Shown piece by piece: positions 52,503 through 61,897 of a stretch of DNA of 64,000 nt. Position numbers and translations under genes: made by a program. Position 1 is the first letter of the stretch. Every line of letters starts with the position of its first letter. The notes beneath the pieces were generated by a model, which was not told the origin of the DNA, ran no database searches, and saw only the letters and a list, made by a program, of their open reading frames with translations. This stretch comes from Alphaproteobacteria bacterium (lineage in GTDB: Bacteria; Pseudomonadota; Alphaproteobacteria; Rickettsiales; UBA998), in assembly GCA_004292675.1 (NCBI GenBank), contig RDXO01000013.1, positions 1 to 64,000 on the forward strand, in the 5' to 3' direction.

Positions 52503-53099
52503 ATGGAAACGGCATATATTTTTGAAGGTCAATCGCGTACCAACACAGGCACAGGTGCAGCGCGTGCATTGCGTAATGTGGGGCAAGTGCCTTCCGTGCT
52601 TTACGGAGAAGGGCAAGAACCTGTACATTTTGCTGTTGCGCATAAAGAAGTGTTGCGTGAATATCTCAAAGGCGGTTTTTTTGGTAAAATCGTGACGCTG
52701 AACATTGAAGGAAAGAAAATCTTGAGTGTTCCACGTGATGTGCAACTGCACCCTGTGACGGATCAAGTGTTGCATGTCGACTTCCAACAAGTGTCCGAAG
52801 AAGGTAAAGTGCGTGTGCGTGTTCCTGTGCGCTTCACTAACACGGATCGTTGCATTGGTATTCGTCGTGGTGGTGCATTTAACGTTGTGCGCCGTAGCAT
52901 TGAGATGATCTGCCCCGTGGCGGAAGTGCCTGAGGCGATCTATATTGATACAAAAGATATGAACATTGGTGATTCTGTTCACATTGACCAAGTGACGATC
53001 CCAGAAGGTGCAAAATTGACGATTGCGCGTAACTTTACGATTGTTGCCGTTGCAGGGCGTGTAAGCCGTACTGCGAAAGAAGAAGAAGCCAACGCGTAG
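52503..53099 (+). CDS. rplY: 50S ribosomal protein L25 (CTC form)
   Basis: 198 residues with an N-terminal 5S rRNA-binding L25 domain (GTGAARALRNVGQVPSVLYGEGQEP, about 17-41) and the C-terminal TL5/CTC domain ending in an acidic tail. The RDVQLHPVTDQVLHVDF motif (about 78-94) is diagnostic. A repeat family 4 element follows the stop. pth comes next, the usual bacterial order. Confidence 0.96.
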   Translation: METAYIFEGQSRTNTGTGAARALRNVGQVPSVLYGEGQEPVHFAVAHKEVLREYLKGGFFGKIVTLNIEGKKILSVPRDVQLHPVTDQVLHVDFQQVSEEGKVRVRVPVRFTNTDRCIGIRRGGAFNVVRRSIEMICPVAEVPEAIYIDTKDMNIGDSVHIDQVTIPEGAKLTIARNFTIVAVAGRVSRTAKEEEANA

Positions 53100-53103
53100 T
53101 ATT

Positions 53104-53223
53104 ATATACCCATTTCACTTCAGGGAGTTGAGTCCTTGAAGTTGAAATTAAGGGTATATCTTAGTAAAAATACTCATCGTTTCCACATTTAGATGCTACA
53201 CATTTTCATGTGCGATGAGTATA
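53104..53223 (+). repeat. Interspersed repeat family 4, copy 2
   Basis: About 120 bp nearly identical to 16754-16874: TTTCACTTCAGGGA...TCCTTGAAGTTGAAA and ATACTCATCG...CGATGAGTAT. The 260-bp gap between rplY and pth contains this and a second short hairpin (about 53248-53292: GCACGATTC...GAATCGTGC) but no gene. Confidence 0.75.
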
Positions 53224-53359
53224 GGTTGAACGAGCAATGAAATTGCTTGGTAGCACGATTCGTGTCTTAAAGAAGATAAGAATCGTGCTTTCTTTTATGG
53301 TGAAGGTGCTGTGCTTTATTGCTGGTGTTGAACGGGTGATGCGATGTTAAGAGCGATCT

Positions 53360-53938
53360 ATGTGGTTGTTGGTTGGATTGGGTAATATCGGAGCGCAATA
53401 TGAACGCACGCGGCATAATGCAGGTTTTATGGCACTCGATGCTATGATTCAGCATTATGGTGTGCAGGATATGGGTAAAAAATTTCATGCCCAGACCTAT
53501 AAAGGGATGATTGACGGAGTCGCGGTAATCGCTTTGAAGCCCCATACTCTGATGAATCGTTCGGGGATTAGTGTGGGTGAAGCGGCTGCTTTTTTCAAAA
53601 TACCGCCAGCGCAGGTGATTATCATCCATGATGATTTGGATTTAGCCTTAGCGAAAATGCGGGTAAAATGTGGCGGAGGGCATGGCGGGCATAATGGACT
53701 TAAAGATGTGGATCGTGTCTTGGGGCGTGATTATTGGCGTGTGCGTGTAGGTATTGATCGCCCCAACCATGCGGGGCAGGTGACAAGCTACGTGCTGAGT
53801 CCGTTTACCGCAGAAGAACAGCAGAAAATCAATGATGTCAGTGACGCATTAGCGCGCACATTGCCATGGTTACTGCACGGGCAAGCAGAACGGATGATGA
53901 CGGATGTTGCGCGTATGATGCAGGATGCAACCCCATGA
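53360..53938 (+). CDS. pth: Peptidyl-tRNA hydrolase
   Basis: 192 residues. GLGNIGAQYERTRHNAGFMALD with the catalytic His (about 7-28), KPHTLMNRSG (about 65-74), IIHDDLDLALAKMRVKCGGGHGGHNGLKDVDRVLG (about 90-124). Frees tRNA from peptides dropped by the ribosome. Its stop overlaps the thiD start (ATGA). Confidence 0.96.
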   Translation: MWLLVGLGNIGAQYERTRHNAGFMALDAMIQHYGVQDMGKKFHAQTYKGMIDGVAVIALKPHTLMNRSGISVGEAAAFFKIPPAQVIIIHDDLDLALAKMRVKCGGGHGGHNGLKDVDRVLGRDYWRVRVGIDRPNHAGQVTSYVLSPFTAEEQQKINDVSDALARTLPWLLHGQAERMMTDVARMMQDATP

Positions 53939-54741
53939 CATCGATGCCACGTATTTTAATTGTCGCAGGTTCAGATTCAGGCGGTGGCGCAGGGATTCAA
54001 GCGGATATTAAGACGATCACGGCATTGGGTGGCTATGCGATGACGGCGATCACCGCCATTACGGTGCAGAATACCTTAGGCGTGCATGGCGTGCATGTGA
54101 TTCCGCCCGAAATTATTGCCCAGCAAATGCAGGTGGTGATTGAAGATATTGGCGTAGATATTATCAAATTAGGGATGCTTGGCGATGTTGCAACCATTCA
54201 TGCGATTGCAGATGTGCTTGAACATGATACACATATTCCCGTGATTCTTGATCCTGTGATGACGGCAAAAGGTGGTGCGCGCTTATTGCAGCAACACGCC
54301 TTGGATGCTTTGAAGGCGCGTTTAATCCCACGTGCAACACTCATCACGCCTAATCTTCCTGAAGCGGAGCAGCTATTAGCGTGTGCGATCACCAGCGTGC
54401 AGCATATGCGCGAAGCTGCAAAAAAGGTGCATGATGCATATGGTTGTGCTGTGTTGATGAAGGGTGGACACGGGGAAGGTGCGCAGATTGTGAATCTGTT
54501 GCACACGGGTGATGGAAGTTATGCGATGCACTCGCAACGCATTGATACGCCACACACGCACGGAACGGGCTGTACCATGGCTTCTGCTATTGCACTACGC
54601 TATGGATTGGGGGATGATCTCTATCATGCGTGCCTTTTTGCGCAACATTATGTGCATGGCGCGATTGTTCGTGCGCCACATTTTGGCGGAGGGCATGGAC
54701 CGCTGCATCATGGATGGTGCATTGAACAAAAACTATCGTAA
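53935..54741 (+). CDS. thiD: Hydroxymethylpyrimidine (phosphate) kinase
   Basis: 268 residues from the ATG overlapping the pth stop. Ribokinase-fold landmarks: VAGSDSGGGAGIQADIKT (about 8-25), VILDPVMTAKGGARLL (about 103-118), LITPNLPEAEQLL and the anion hole HTHGTGCTMASAIA (about 204-217). Phosphorylates HMP and HMP-P for thiamine synthesis. Confidence 0.94.
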   Translation: MTSMPRILIVAGSDSGGGAGIQADIKTITALGGYAMTAITAITVQNTLGVHGVHVIPPEIIAQQMQVVIEDIGVDIIKLGMLGDVATIHAIADVLEHDTHIPVILDPVMTAKGGARLLQQHALDALKARLIPRATLITPNLPEAEQLLACAITSVQHMREAAKKVHDAYGCAVLMKGGHGEGAQIVNLLHTGDGSYAMHSQRIDTPHTHGTGCTMASAIALRYGLGDDLYHACLFAQHYVHGAIVRAPHFGGGHGPLHHGWCIEQKLS

Positions 54742-54799
54742 TACTATAGAAAATTTACGCAAATCATGTTATATATGTAGTCGTGACGTGAGGGAGCGA

Positions 54800-55438
54800 A
54801 TGGATAAAACAAATTATGGATGGAAAAGCATCATGAAAAAAGTGACGATAGGAAGCGTTGCTCTGATGCTGATGGGCGCAGTCGCGCTTGTGGCGTTTTA
54901 CAGCTATTTTGAATATCAATCCTATCATATTGCAAAACAACACCATCTTGCGCCTCAGGATGTGAATTCGATAAAACATGCCTATACGGCAGCCTTGGTA
55001 TATCGCGCCTTGCGTGGGGCGGGGCTTTCTTCGCATCGTGCAACTCAAACAACGCTTTCTTTTGGTATGGTGAATGAATATTTTGAGCGCGTGGTGAAAT
55101 ATCACCAACCCGATAGCATGAAAGAGATCATGAAAGATATGTATAATAATCATGCAGGCGTGGTGGCAATGCGTTGGCACGAGCAACATCATATCCCTAC
55201 CCATCCCTATTATGCATCCGTGGAAGCCATTATAGGGCGGATGGTAAAGCATCATGTAGTGCTTGCGACTGAATCGGATGTGCATGAACGGCATCATGAA
55301 GCATCGTCCATTCCCGCTGCGCATCGATGGGCGCAACAACAACAACTTCCGATTATGAAGCATGTGCATCGTGCCTTGATGATCCCTAAACGTAGCCTTG
55401 CCCATGAGGAAAAAATCGTGAGTAAACCTGCATCCTAA
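54800..55438 (+). CDS. Unrecognised His-rich membrane-anchored protein
   Basis: 212 residues from ATG 54800 (GAGGGAG at ribosome-binding distance). One N-terminal helix (about 15-35; VTIGSVALMLMGAVALVAFYS), then a polar, His-rich helical body, probably periplasmic (NSIKHAYTAALVYRALRGAGLSSHRATQTT; MRWHEQHHIPTHPYYASVEAIIGRMVKHH). No family recognised; the many His (HEQHH, HERHH) might bind metal, but no defined site is visible. Confidence 0.6.
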   Translation: MDKTNYGWKSIMKKVTIGSVALMLMGAVALVAFYSYFEYQSYHIAKQHHLAPQDVNSIKHAYTAALVYRALRGAGLSSHRATQTTLSFGMVNEYFERVVKYHQPDSMKEIMKDMYNNHAGVVAMRWHEQHHIPTHPYYASVEAIIGRMVKHHVVLATESDVHERHHEASSIPAAHRWAQQQQLPIMKHVHRALMIPKRSLAHEEKIVSKPAS

Positions 55439-55493
55439 GAACCTGCTTGCATGATAGATGAAATCATTCTACAAGCGTAGAAAAGGAGATTTC

Positions 55494-56057
55494 ATGCGAT
55501 TAATTGATGAACCCATGCAGGGATTAAAAGTGATTGGGCTACAGGTGCATGGTGATGCACGTGGTTTTTTTGTGGAACGCTATCATCGCCAAAAATTGGC
55601 GGATATTGGTATTGATGCGGAGTTTGTGCAGGATAATCATTCGCGCTCTGCACCGAATATTTTACGTGGTTTGCATTATCAACATACGCCACCGCAAGGG
55701 AAATTGGTTGGTGTTACGCGTGGGCGGGTGCTGGATGTGGCGGTGGATATTCGCCCACATTCCCCGACCTATGGGAAGCATCATGCGGTGGAATTATCAG
55801 GAGAAAATGGCGTGCTGTTCTGGATTCCTGCAGGATTTGCCCATGGATTTGCCGTGCTGGGGGATGAACCTGCCGATATGCTGTATAAGGTGAGCGGACT
55901 CTATGACCCGCAAGGGGAGGGTGGCATACGCTATGATGATCCTGACTTGGCAATCGATTGGGGGATACGTGATCCGCTGATTTCCGCACGCGATCAGGGA
56001 TTAATATCGTTTGCAGACTACCGCGCCAACCCTGCACCGTGGAAGGGGAGTAACTAA
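55494..56057 (+). CDS. rfbC: dTDP-4-dehydrorhamnose 3,5-epimerase
   Basis: 187 residues; AAAGGAG is 6 nt before ATG 55494. Motifs include DARGFFVERYH, FVQDNHSRSAPNILRGLHYQ with the catalytic His (about 45-64), and FWIPAGFAHGFAVLGD (about 107-122). Third enzyme of dTDP-L-rhamnose synthesis. rfbA, rfbB and rfbD are not next to it: the EcoRI-like cassette begins 2 nt after its stop, and a possible rhamnosyltransferase lies beyond. Confidence 0.94.
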   Translation: MRLIDEPMQGLKVIGLQVHGDARGFFVERYHRQKLADIGIDAEFVQDNHSRSAPNILRGLHYQHTPPQGKLVGVTRGRVLDVAVDIRPHSPTYGKHHAVELSGENGVLFWIPAGFAHGFAVLGDEPADMLYKVSGLYDPQGEGGIRYDDPDLAIDWGIRDPLISARDQGLISFADYRANPAPWKGSN

Positions 56058-56059
56058 TA

Positions 56060-57196
56060 ATGATACAATTAAAGCAACGTACATTTGAATCGATGCAACT
56101 GGAAAATCCATCCTACCTAGACTCTGAACTTATTACGTATATCGGAAACAAGCGTAGTTTGCTGCCCTTCATTAGTAAGGGGGTTGATCTAGTCAAGCAT
56201 CGCCTTGGAAAAGATCGCCTCAAGTTTCTTGACCTTTTTGCAGGAAGTGGTGTGGTATCTCGTTTCATGAAAATGCACAGCGAACGTATGGTATGTAATG
56301 ATCTGGAAGATTATTGTTCTATAATAAATACGTGTTATCTTTCGAATAGTTCAGAGTATGATCACGAGGAATTACGCTATCATTTGGATTGCTTGCACGA
56401 TGCAATCTCACGAGATTGGCGACGAGGTTTTATTGCAGAACTCTACGCACCGCAAAGTGACGCTGATATTAGAGAAGGTGAGCGGGTATTTTATACCCGT
56501 GCTAATGCCGAATTTATTGATACGGCACGGCAGCATATTGAGAATATACCCGAACCTATCAGAATGTTCTATTTAGCCCCGCTTCTTGTGCAAGCATCCA
56601 TTCATAATAATACGGCAGGGGTGTTCAAAGGTTTTTACAAAAATCGTCAAGGAATAGGTGCGTTTGGTGGTGAAGGAGCGCACGCCCTCAGCCGTATTCT
56701 TGGGGCGATCACGCTGCAACTTCCGACTCTTTCCAATTTTGAAACCTCCGTGAGCATCACACAACAAGATGCCGTAGCGTTTGCACGCGAACAGACGGAG
56801 TCTTTTGACCTTGTCTATATGGATCCTCCGTATAATCAGCACCCATATGGATCGAACTATTTCATGCTCAACCTTATTGCGAACTATAAGCAACCCACTT
56901 CATGCAGCAGAGTCAGTGGTATCCCTGATGATTGGAATCGCAGCCCTTTTAACAAACCGAATAGTGCTAAAGATGCTTTATTTTCGATTATTTCAAACTT
57001 AAACGCTACGTTTTTTCTAATTTCCTATAACAGCGAAGGCTTTATAAAAAAGGATGAGTTCATTTCTGGGCTTGAGCATATGGGGAATCTTAGTACGCTG
57101 GAAACTCGCTACAATACATACAGAGGAAGTCGTAATTTAGATGGTAGAAATCCCTATGTAACAGAATATTTGTTTCTATTAGAAAAAAAAGGCTGA
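56060..57196 (+). CDS. Adenine-N6 DNA methyltransferase, D12 class (M of EcoRI-like system)
   Basis: 378 residues. TYIGNKRSLLPFI (27-38), SAM motif FLDLFAGSGVVSRFM (57-71) and catalytic DPPYNQHPYGSNYF (255-268) define the D12/alpha class, similar to FokI-type methyltransferases. It is 3 nt upstream of an EcoRI-like nuclease, so it should methylate adenine in GAATTC. As I recall, the canonical EcoRI partner is a different methyltransferase class with an NPPF motif, so this would be an unusual pairing. Starts 2 nt after rfbC. Confidence 0.88.
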   Translation: MIQLKQRTFESMQLENPSYLDSELITYIGNKRSLLPFISKGVDLVKHRLGKDRLKFLDLFAGSGVVSRFMKMHSERMVCNDLEDYCSIINTCYLSNSSEYDHEELRYHLDCLHDAISRDWRRGFIAELYAPQSDADIREGERVFYTRANAEFIDTARQHIENIPEPIRMFYLAPLLVQASIHNNTAGVFKGFYKNRQGIGAFGGEGAHALSRILGAITLQLPTLSNFETSVSITQQDAVAFAREQTESFDLVYMDPPYNQHPYGSNYFMLNLIANYKQPTSCSRVSGIPDDWNRSPFNKPNSAKDALFSIISNLNATFFLISYNSEGFIKKDEFISGLEHMGNLSTLETRYNTYRGSRNLDGRNPYVTEYLFLLEKKG

Positions 57197-57199
57197 GTT

Positions 57200-57904
57200 A
57201 TGTCAAAAAAAGATGATCTTAGGAAGCAGCGTGCTGGTACTATTATTAATGTAATATCGAACGTGCAGGAAAAAGAGCTTAATGTTGCTATAGAGCGTAT
57301 TGTGATCGCACTGAAGGATAAGTTTCCTAGTATAGAATTAAGGTTTGAACGTCAGTGGTTTTTACGTGATGTCGTGGATTTACTTAGAAAAAAGTTCCCT
57401 GAAGTTGATTTTATGTATTATCATCAAAACTCATCGATGAAACCCGATGGAGGTATTTTAAGTATTTGTGGAAATGATGGTCAGACTTTTCCTATATTAA
57501 TTACGGAAAAAAAGAATCAAGGCACTAATGACATTAGAGCTTTGGAAGGAAAATCAAAGCAAGCCAAAGGGAATGCGATTGAACGTCTTGGAAAGAATGT
57601 AATCGGTTTTAGAGCAGCACTCTTACATGAAGCAATATTCCCTTTTGTGTGTTTTGGTGATGGGTGCGATTTTAGTGATGACTCTAGTATCCTTGATAGG
57701 GTTGTGACGATTGCAATGTTTGGAAAATTAAACCATGAGTATCTTCATGATATTGATGGTAAATTCAATAGAGGTTCATTCTATTTTCGAGTTGAGCGTT
57801 GGACGGCAGATGAAATGTTTGAAATCGGTCTGGCGATTGCGACGAAGAGCGTTTTTTATTACTATTCAAAATATGGTGAAGAGAGTTTTCAAAATTTATC
57901 CTAA
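57200..57904 (+). CDS. Type II restriction endonuclease, EcoRI family
   Basis: 234 residues; EcoRI has 277. The resemblance, from memory of EcoRI, is in the active site NSSMKPDGGILSI...ITEKKNQG (Asp83, Glu103, Lys105; EcoRI NSSIKPDGGI, AEAKHQG) and in the recognition segment AKGNAIERLGKNV (122-134; EcoRI AAGNAIERSHKNI), plus FPFVCFGDGCDF (EcoRI FPYVLFLEGSNF). Predicted target G^AATTC. It is about 40 residues shorter, mainly after the active site. Codon use is AT-richer than the neighbours. No controller gene is visible. Confidence 0.9.
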   Translation: MSKKDDLRKQRAGTIINVISNVQEKELNVAIERIVIALKDKFPSIELRFERQWFLRDVVDLLRKKFPEVDFMYYHQNSSMKPDGGILSICGNDGQTFPILITEKKNQGTNDIRALEGKSKQAKGNAIERLGKNVIGFRAALLHEAIFPFVCFGDGCDFSDDSSILDRVVTIAMFGKLNHEYLHDIDGKFNRGSFYFRVERWTADEMFEIGLAIATKSVFYYYSKYGEESFQNLS

Positions 57905-57971
57905 TAACCCAGCCCCCATGCATAAAATGAATCTGCTATCAAATAACCTGATAATCTTCAATTAAATATCT

Positions 57972-58769
57972 ATGAGTTCGCCAAGTCCTTCCGTTGTAAT
58001 AAGCATCGTCACCTATCATAGCGATCTGGAGGATGTATGCGCTGCCATCGCTTCGGTGCAATCGCAAAAGCTAGCCACACATCTGATGATTGCCGATAAT
58101 GATTCGGGGGCAGAGTACCAAGAGGCATTGCAATCCATCATCCCAAAGGATGCAACCTTCCTTGAACTTCCACGCAATGGGGGGTTTGGCTATGGGCATA
58201 ATCAGGTGATGCTACGCGCTCCCGCCTCGGATTATCTGCTCATCCTCAACCCTGATGTGGTGCTGCACAAAGGGAGTCTTGCCACTATGATCGCTTTCCT
58301 AGAAGCGCATCCTGAAGTAGGCATGGTCGCACCAAAAGTATTTTATCCTGATGAATCGTTGCAACCGCTCAATAAAATTCATCCCAATGTGCTGGATTTA
58401 GCACTACGCTTGTTCGCTCCGGCTATGATTACCCGCCTTCCTTGGGTGAAACGTCGCTTGGAACGCTATGCTATGATCGATAAGGGGTATGATAATGCCT
58501 ATTCTGTGCCGTTTGCAAGTGGTTGTTGCCTATGCATTAGGCGTGATGTGATGCTGCGTCTTGGTGGCTTTGATGAAGGCTTTTTCCTCTATTTTGAAGA
58601 TGCAGATTTAAGCCGTAGGGTGCATGAATTGGCGGATGTATGGTTTGTGCCGAGTGCGCATATTACCCATCGTTGGCAACGTGGTTCGCGTTCAAGCAAA
58701 AAATTATTATGGATTATGCTGCAATCAGCATGGCGTTATTTTATGAAATGGGGTGTGCAACTTGTGTAA
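57972..58769 (+). CDS. Family 2 glycosyltransferase (possible rhamnosyltransferase)
   Basis: 265 residues, GT-A fold: VVISIVTYHSDLEDV (about 7-21), LMIADNDSG, GFGYGHNQVM (about 72-81), the LILNPDVVL (about 92-100) in place of DXD, GCCLCIRRDVMLRLGGFDEGFFLYFEDADLSRRVHE (about 182-217). This subgroup often transfers rhamnose to O-antigen or related glycans, which fits the nearby rfbC. No membrane helix. Confidence 0.85.
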   Translation: MSSPSPSVVISIVTYHSDLEDVCAAIASVQSQKLATHLMIADNDSGAEYQEALQSIIPKDATFLELPRNGGFGYGHNQVMLRAPASDYLLILNPDVVLHKGSLATMIAFLEAHPEVGMVAPKVFYPDESLQPLNKIHPNVLDLALRLFAPAMITRLPWVKRRLERYAMIDKGYDNAYSVPFASGCCLCIRRDVMLRLGGFDEGFFLYFEDADLSRRVHELADVWFVPSAHITHRWQRGSRSSKKLLWIMLQSAWRYFMKWGVQLV

Positions 58770-58841
58770 TTCTGATTGCGTATTGATAATAGATGCGTTA
58801 TAGTTGTGCGCCATAAACGTTAGTATAAGGAGCATTGTTCT

Positions 58842-59261
58842 ATGCCTATTGAACTTCCAGAAGGATATAAGCCATCTGAATCAGAAGAATATATGAACCC
58901 AATGCAGCTTGAATATTTCAAGCGTAAACTTGTTGCATGGCGGGATGATCTTTTGAAAGAGTCACGCGATACTATGGAGCATTTGCGTGAAGAAAATTGG
59001 CATGAGGCGGATATTGCGGATCGTGCATCATTGGAGACGGAAGCAGGCGTAGAGCTTCGTACCCGTAATCGCTATTTGAAGCTGATCGCAAAAATTGATC
59101 AAGCCTTGCGCCGTATTGAAAAAGGTGAATATGGCTATTGCGAAGAAACAGATGAACCGATTGGGCTCCGTCGTTTGGAAGCACGCCCTGTGGCAACGCT
59201 CACCATCGAAGCGCAAGAACGTCATGAAAAAATGGAACGTCAATATAGCGATGATGATTGA
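58842..59261 (+). CDS. dksA: RNA polymerase-binding regulator DksA
   Basis: 139 residues. Coiled coil with the acidic tip (DIADRASLETEAGVE; Asp-x-x-Asp) at about 66-80, then YGYCEETDEPIGLRRLEARPVATLTIEAQERHE. Only one of the four zinc cysteines of E. coli DksA remains, the zinc-independent form common in alphaproteobacteria. Works with ppGpp at promoters. AAGGAG upstream. Confidence 0.94.
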   Translation: MPIELPEGYKPSESEEYMNPMQLEYFKRKLVAWRDDLLKESRDTMEHLREENWHEADIADRASLETEAGVELRTRNRYLKLIAKIDQALRRIEKGEYGYCEETDEPIGLRRLEARPVATLTIEAQERHEKMERQYSDDD

Positions 59262-59267
59262 TTGTTC

Positions 59268-60608
59268 ATGATTATTCTGGATCATTATTGCGGGCGAACG
59301 GTTGCGGTGCTGGGGCTTGGTGCTTCAGGTGTAGCAACTGTGCAAGCATTGCTCGCGGGTGGTGCGCATGTGGTGGCATGGGATGATAACGCTGATGGAG
59401 CATCCCTATCGATTGCCTTGACGCATTATGAGGCATGGCCGTGGGAAGAATTAGAAGCTATTGTTATTAGCCCCGGTGTGCCGTTGCATCATCCTGTGCC
59501 ACATCCTGCCGTGACGCTTGCTCATGGCCATGGTGTGCGCATTACCTCAGATATTACATTGCTGATGGAGGCGTGCGCACAAGCCCAATATATTGGGATT
59601 ACGGGAACGAATGGTAAATCTACCACCACAGCATTGATGGCGCATTGCCTGCGTGCCATGGGAGCGAATGTGCAGTGCGGTGGCAATATTGGCGTGCCTG
59701 CCTTAGCCTTGCAACCGTTGGATGCTGATGGCATTTATGTTTTGGAGCTTTCCTCCTATCAGTTGGATAGTATGGATTCGGGCGTTCTGGATATTGCGTG
59801 TCTGACAAACATTACCCCCGACCATATTGATCGGCACGGGTGCATGGATGGTTATGTTCATGCGAAAGAACGTATTTTCCGTGGGCAGCATCCACAAGTA
59901 CATGCCGCGATTATTGCGATTGACGATGAACATACGCGCCACATTGCACAGCATCGCCCTCATGCCATTACTGTTTCTGCCTATGGTGCTTCTGGGGCAG
60001 CATGGAAAATGGAGGGAGAAGAACTCATCGATGCGCGATCAGGGGAGGGAGAATCCTATGATCTCAGCGTTATCCTATCCTTAGTTGGGGCGCATAATCA
60101 TCAAAATGCGTTGATTGTGATAGCGGCGTGTGTGAGTGCTGGTTTTGATCCCGGAATGATTTATGATGCCATGCAATCTTTCGGAGGGTTGGCGCATCGT
60201 ATGGAGCGCGTGCGCACCGTAGATTGCGTGCTGTGCGTCAATGACAGCAAAGCGACGAATGCGGATGCTGCTGCAAAATCTTTGGGTTCGTATGACAATA
60301 TTTATTGGATTGTCGGTGGTGTTGCCAAAGCTGGGGGCATTGAGAGCCTTGAGGAATATATGCCACGTGTGCGTCATGCTTATTGCATTGGTGAAGCAGC
60401 GGAAATGTTCGCCCAAACATTGCGGGGCTATAATGTATTATGTACCATTAGTGGTACGTTAGAGCAGGCTGTACGCGATGCGTTCAGTGAGGCGCGTGGA
60501 CGTGAAGGATCGGTGATGTTGCTTGCCCCTGCCTGCGCATCATTTGATCAGTTCAAAAACTTTGAACAACGTGGAGATCACTTTAAGGGACTCGTTGCGT
60601 CTTTGTAA
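59268..60608 (+). CDS. murD: UDP-N-acetylmuramoylalanine-D-glutamate ligase
   Basis: 446 residues from ATG 59268. GLGASGVATVQALLAGG (about 15-31), the Mur-ligase P-loop ITGTNGKSTTTALMAH (about 107-122), ELSSYQLDSM (about 161-170), NITPDHIDRHG (about 183-193) and NDSKATNADAAAKSL (about 326-340). Adds D-Glu to UDP-MurNAc-L-Ala. It stands outside the usual mraY-murD-ftsW cluster. Confidence 0.96.
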   Translation: MIILDHYCGRTVAVLGLGASGVATVQALLAGGAHVVAWDDNADGASLSIALTHYEAWPWEELEAIVISPGVPLHHPVPHPAVTLAHGHGVRITSDITLLMEACAQAQYIGITGTNGKSTTTALMAHCLRAMGANVQCGGNIGVPALALQPLDADGIYVLELSSYQLDSMDSGVLDIACLTNITPDHIDRHGCMDGYVHAKERIFRGQHPQVHAAIIAIDDEHTRHIAQHRPHAITVSAYGASGAAWKMEGEELIDARSGEGESYDLSVILSLVGAHNHQNALIVIAACVSAGFDPGMIYDAMQSFGGLAHRMERVRTVDCVLCVNDSKATNADAAAKSLGSYDNIYWIVGGVAKAGGIESLEEYMPRVRHAYCIGEAAEMFAQTLRGYNVLCTISGTLEQAVRDAFSEARGREGSVMLLAPACASFDQFKNFEQRGDHFKGLVASL

Positions 60609-60810
60609 TTTTTGATGTAATCAACTGGCTAAAGGAGAAGGGCTATGGCACAGATACAGCAACATAAGAACCTGCCACGAATCCTTCTCTTATGGGCTGC
60701 AAATGGCGTTTTGCTGTGCGCACCAAAAATCATGTAGCTTAAGTACTACTTAAGTTGCGGTTCTCGCAAATCCGCCATTTTCGCCTCATAATAAAAAGAT
60801 TCTCTAAAAA
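60609..60810. other. Gap after murD with possible micro-ORF and palindrome
   Basis: An AAAGGAG with an ATG at about 60646 opens a frame of roughly 30 codons; the peptide has no clear feature. A near-perfect palindrome CTTAAGTA-C-TACTTAAG lies at about 60738-60755 and could be an operator. Between two converging genes, this stretch otherwise shows nothing. Confidence 0.25.
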
Positions 60811-61803
60811 TTACACTACGCGCTGAATAATCTGAGTGAGCGCACTACATAGAGTCGATGCCTTTTGCATATTTGCCGATACTTCACGCGTCACGATGCT
60901 CTGCTCCTCTATCGCCGATGCAACCGACCCAATGGCTTGGCGCACCGATGCCGTGCTATCATTCACATTGGTTGCCTGTTGCGACACTTGTTCAGATGTT
61001 TCTTGTAAGTTTTTGATTTGCTTGACAATATCATCCGTTGCTTGACTCACTTGCCCTGCTAATGCTTTCACCTCTGAAGCCACCACAGCAAAACCTTTAC
61101 CCGCTTCACCCGCACGCGCCGCTTCAATCGTTGCGTTCAGTGCCAATAAATTCACCTGCCCCGCAATACCACGGATAATTTGAACGACTTTCTCCATTGA
61201 TTTCGTAATACCTTGCAAGGCAACAATTTTTTCATGATTCGATTGCATATTTTGCGCAATCGTCACCACGGATGTTTTAGATGTTGCCATATTATTACTA
61301 ATTTCATAAACAGAGGCGGTAAGCTCCTCCGATGCCGCCGCAACAGATTGAATAATTGATTGCATATCTTGCGCGTGATGCTGCATTTCTTGACGTGCCA
61401 ATTTTTGCGCCGTAATATCTTGTGCAAATTTGATTGCTTTATACGGACGATTAAACTCATCAAATACGCACAAATACGAAGCACGAATCCATATGGCTTG
61501 CCCTTGCTTGGTATAGCGTAAAAACTCACCTACAAAAAACTCACCTGAAGCAATACGTTGCCAAAAATCAGCATATTCGGGGGAAGCAACATAGGCAGGA
61601 TCACAGAAAATACGATGATGCTTTCCTTGGATTTCGTGCAAATGATAGCCTACGGCTTTAAGAAAATTGCTATTCGCCGTGCGAATAGTTCCATCAAGTT
61701 CAAACTCTATCACGGCATACGCAGCATCCAAGGCTTTTGCCTTTGCAATCGCATCTTTATACGGATCAACCGCTTCTTTTTGATTTTGTACCGATGCTTC
61801 CAT
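60811..61803 (-). CDS. Soluble PAS-domain chemoreceptor
   Basis: 330 residues with no membrane helix. One PAS domain (about 20-130; [42 protein letters not shown], then [38 protein letters not shown]) and an MCP signalling domain with the tip [40 protein letters not shown] (about 210-249). Such cytoplasmic Aer-like receptors often sense redox or energy state through a PAS-bound cofactor; the cofactor is not determined here. Confidence 0.92.
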   Translation of the reverse strand: MEASVQNQKEAVDPYKDAIAKAKALDAAYAVIEFELDGTIRTANSNFLKAVGYHLHEIQGKHHRIFCDPAYVASPEYADFWQRIASGEFFVGEFLRYTKQGQAIWIRASYLCVFDEFNRPYKAIKFAQDITAQKLARQEMQHHAQDMQSIIQSVAAASEELTASVYEISNNMATSKTSVVTIAQNMQSNHEKIVALQGITKSMEKVVQIIRGIAGQVNLLALNATIEAARAGEAGKGFAVVASEVKALAGQVSQATDDIVKQIKNLQETSEQVSQQATNVNDSTASVRQAIGSVASAIEEQSIVTREVSANMQKASTLCSALTQIIQRVV

Positions 61804-61897
61804 AGACTCCTCACAATTTAATCTTATCTGCGAGTATGATCCGAAACAATGAAGAAACTATTGCGTTTTTTGATTATACATGCTTTTTTTAATAGCA

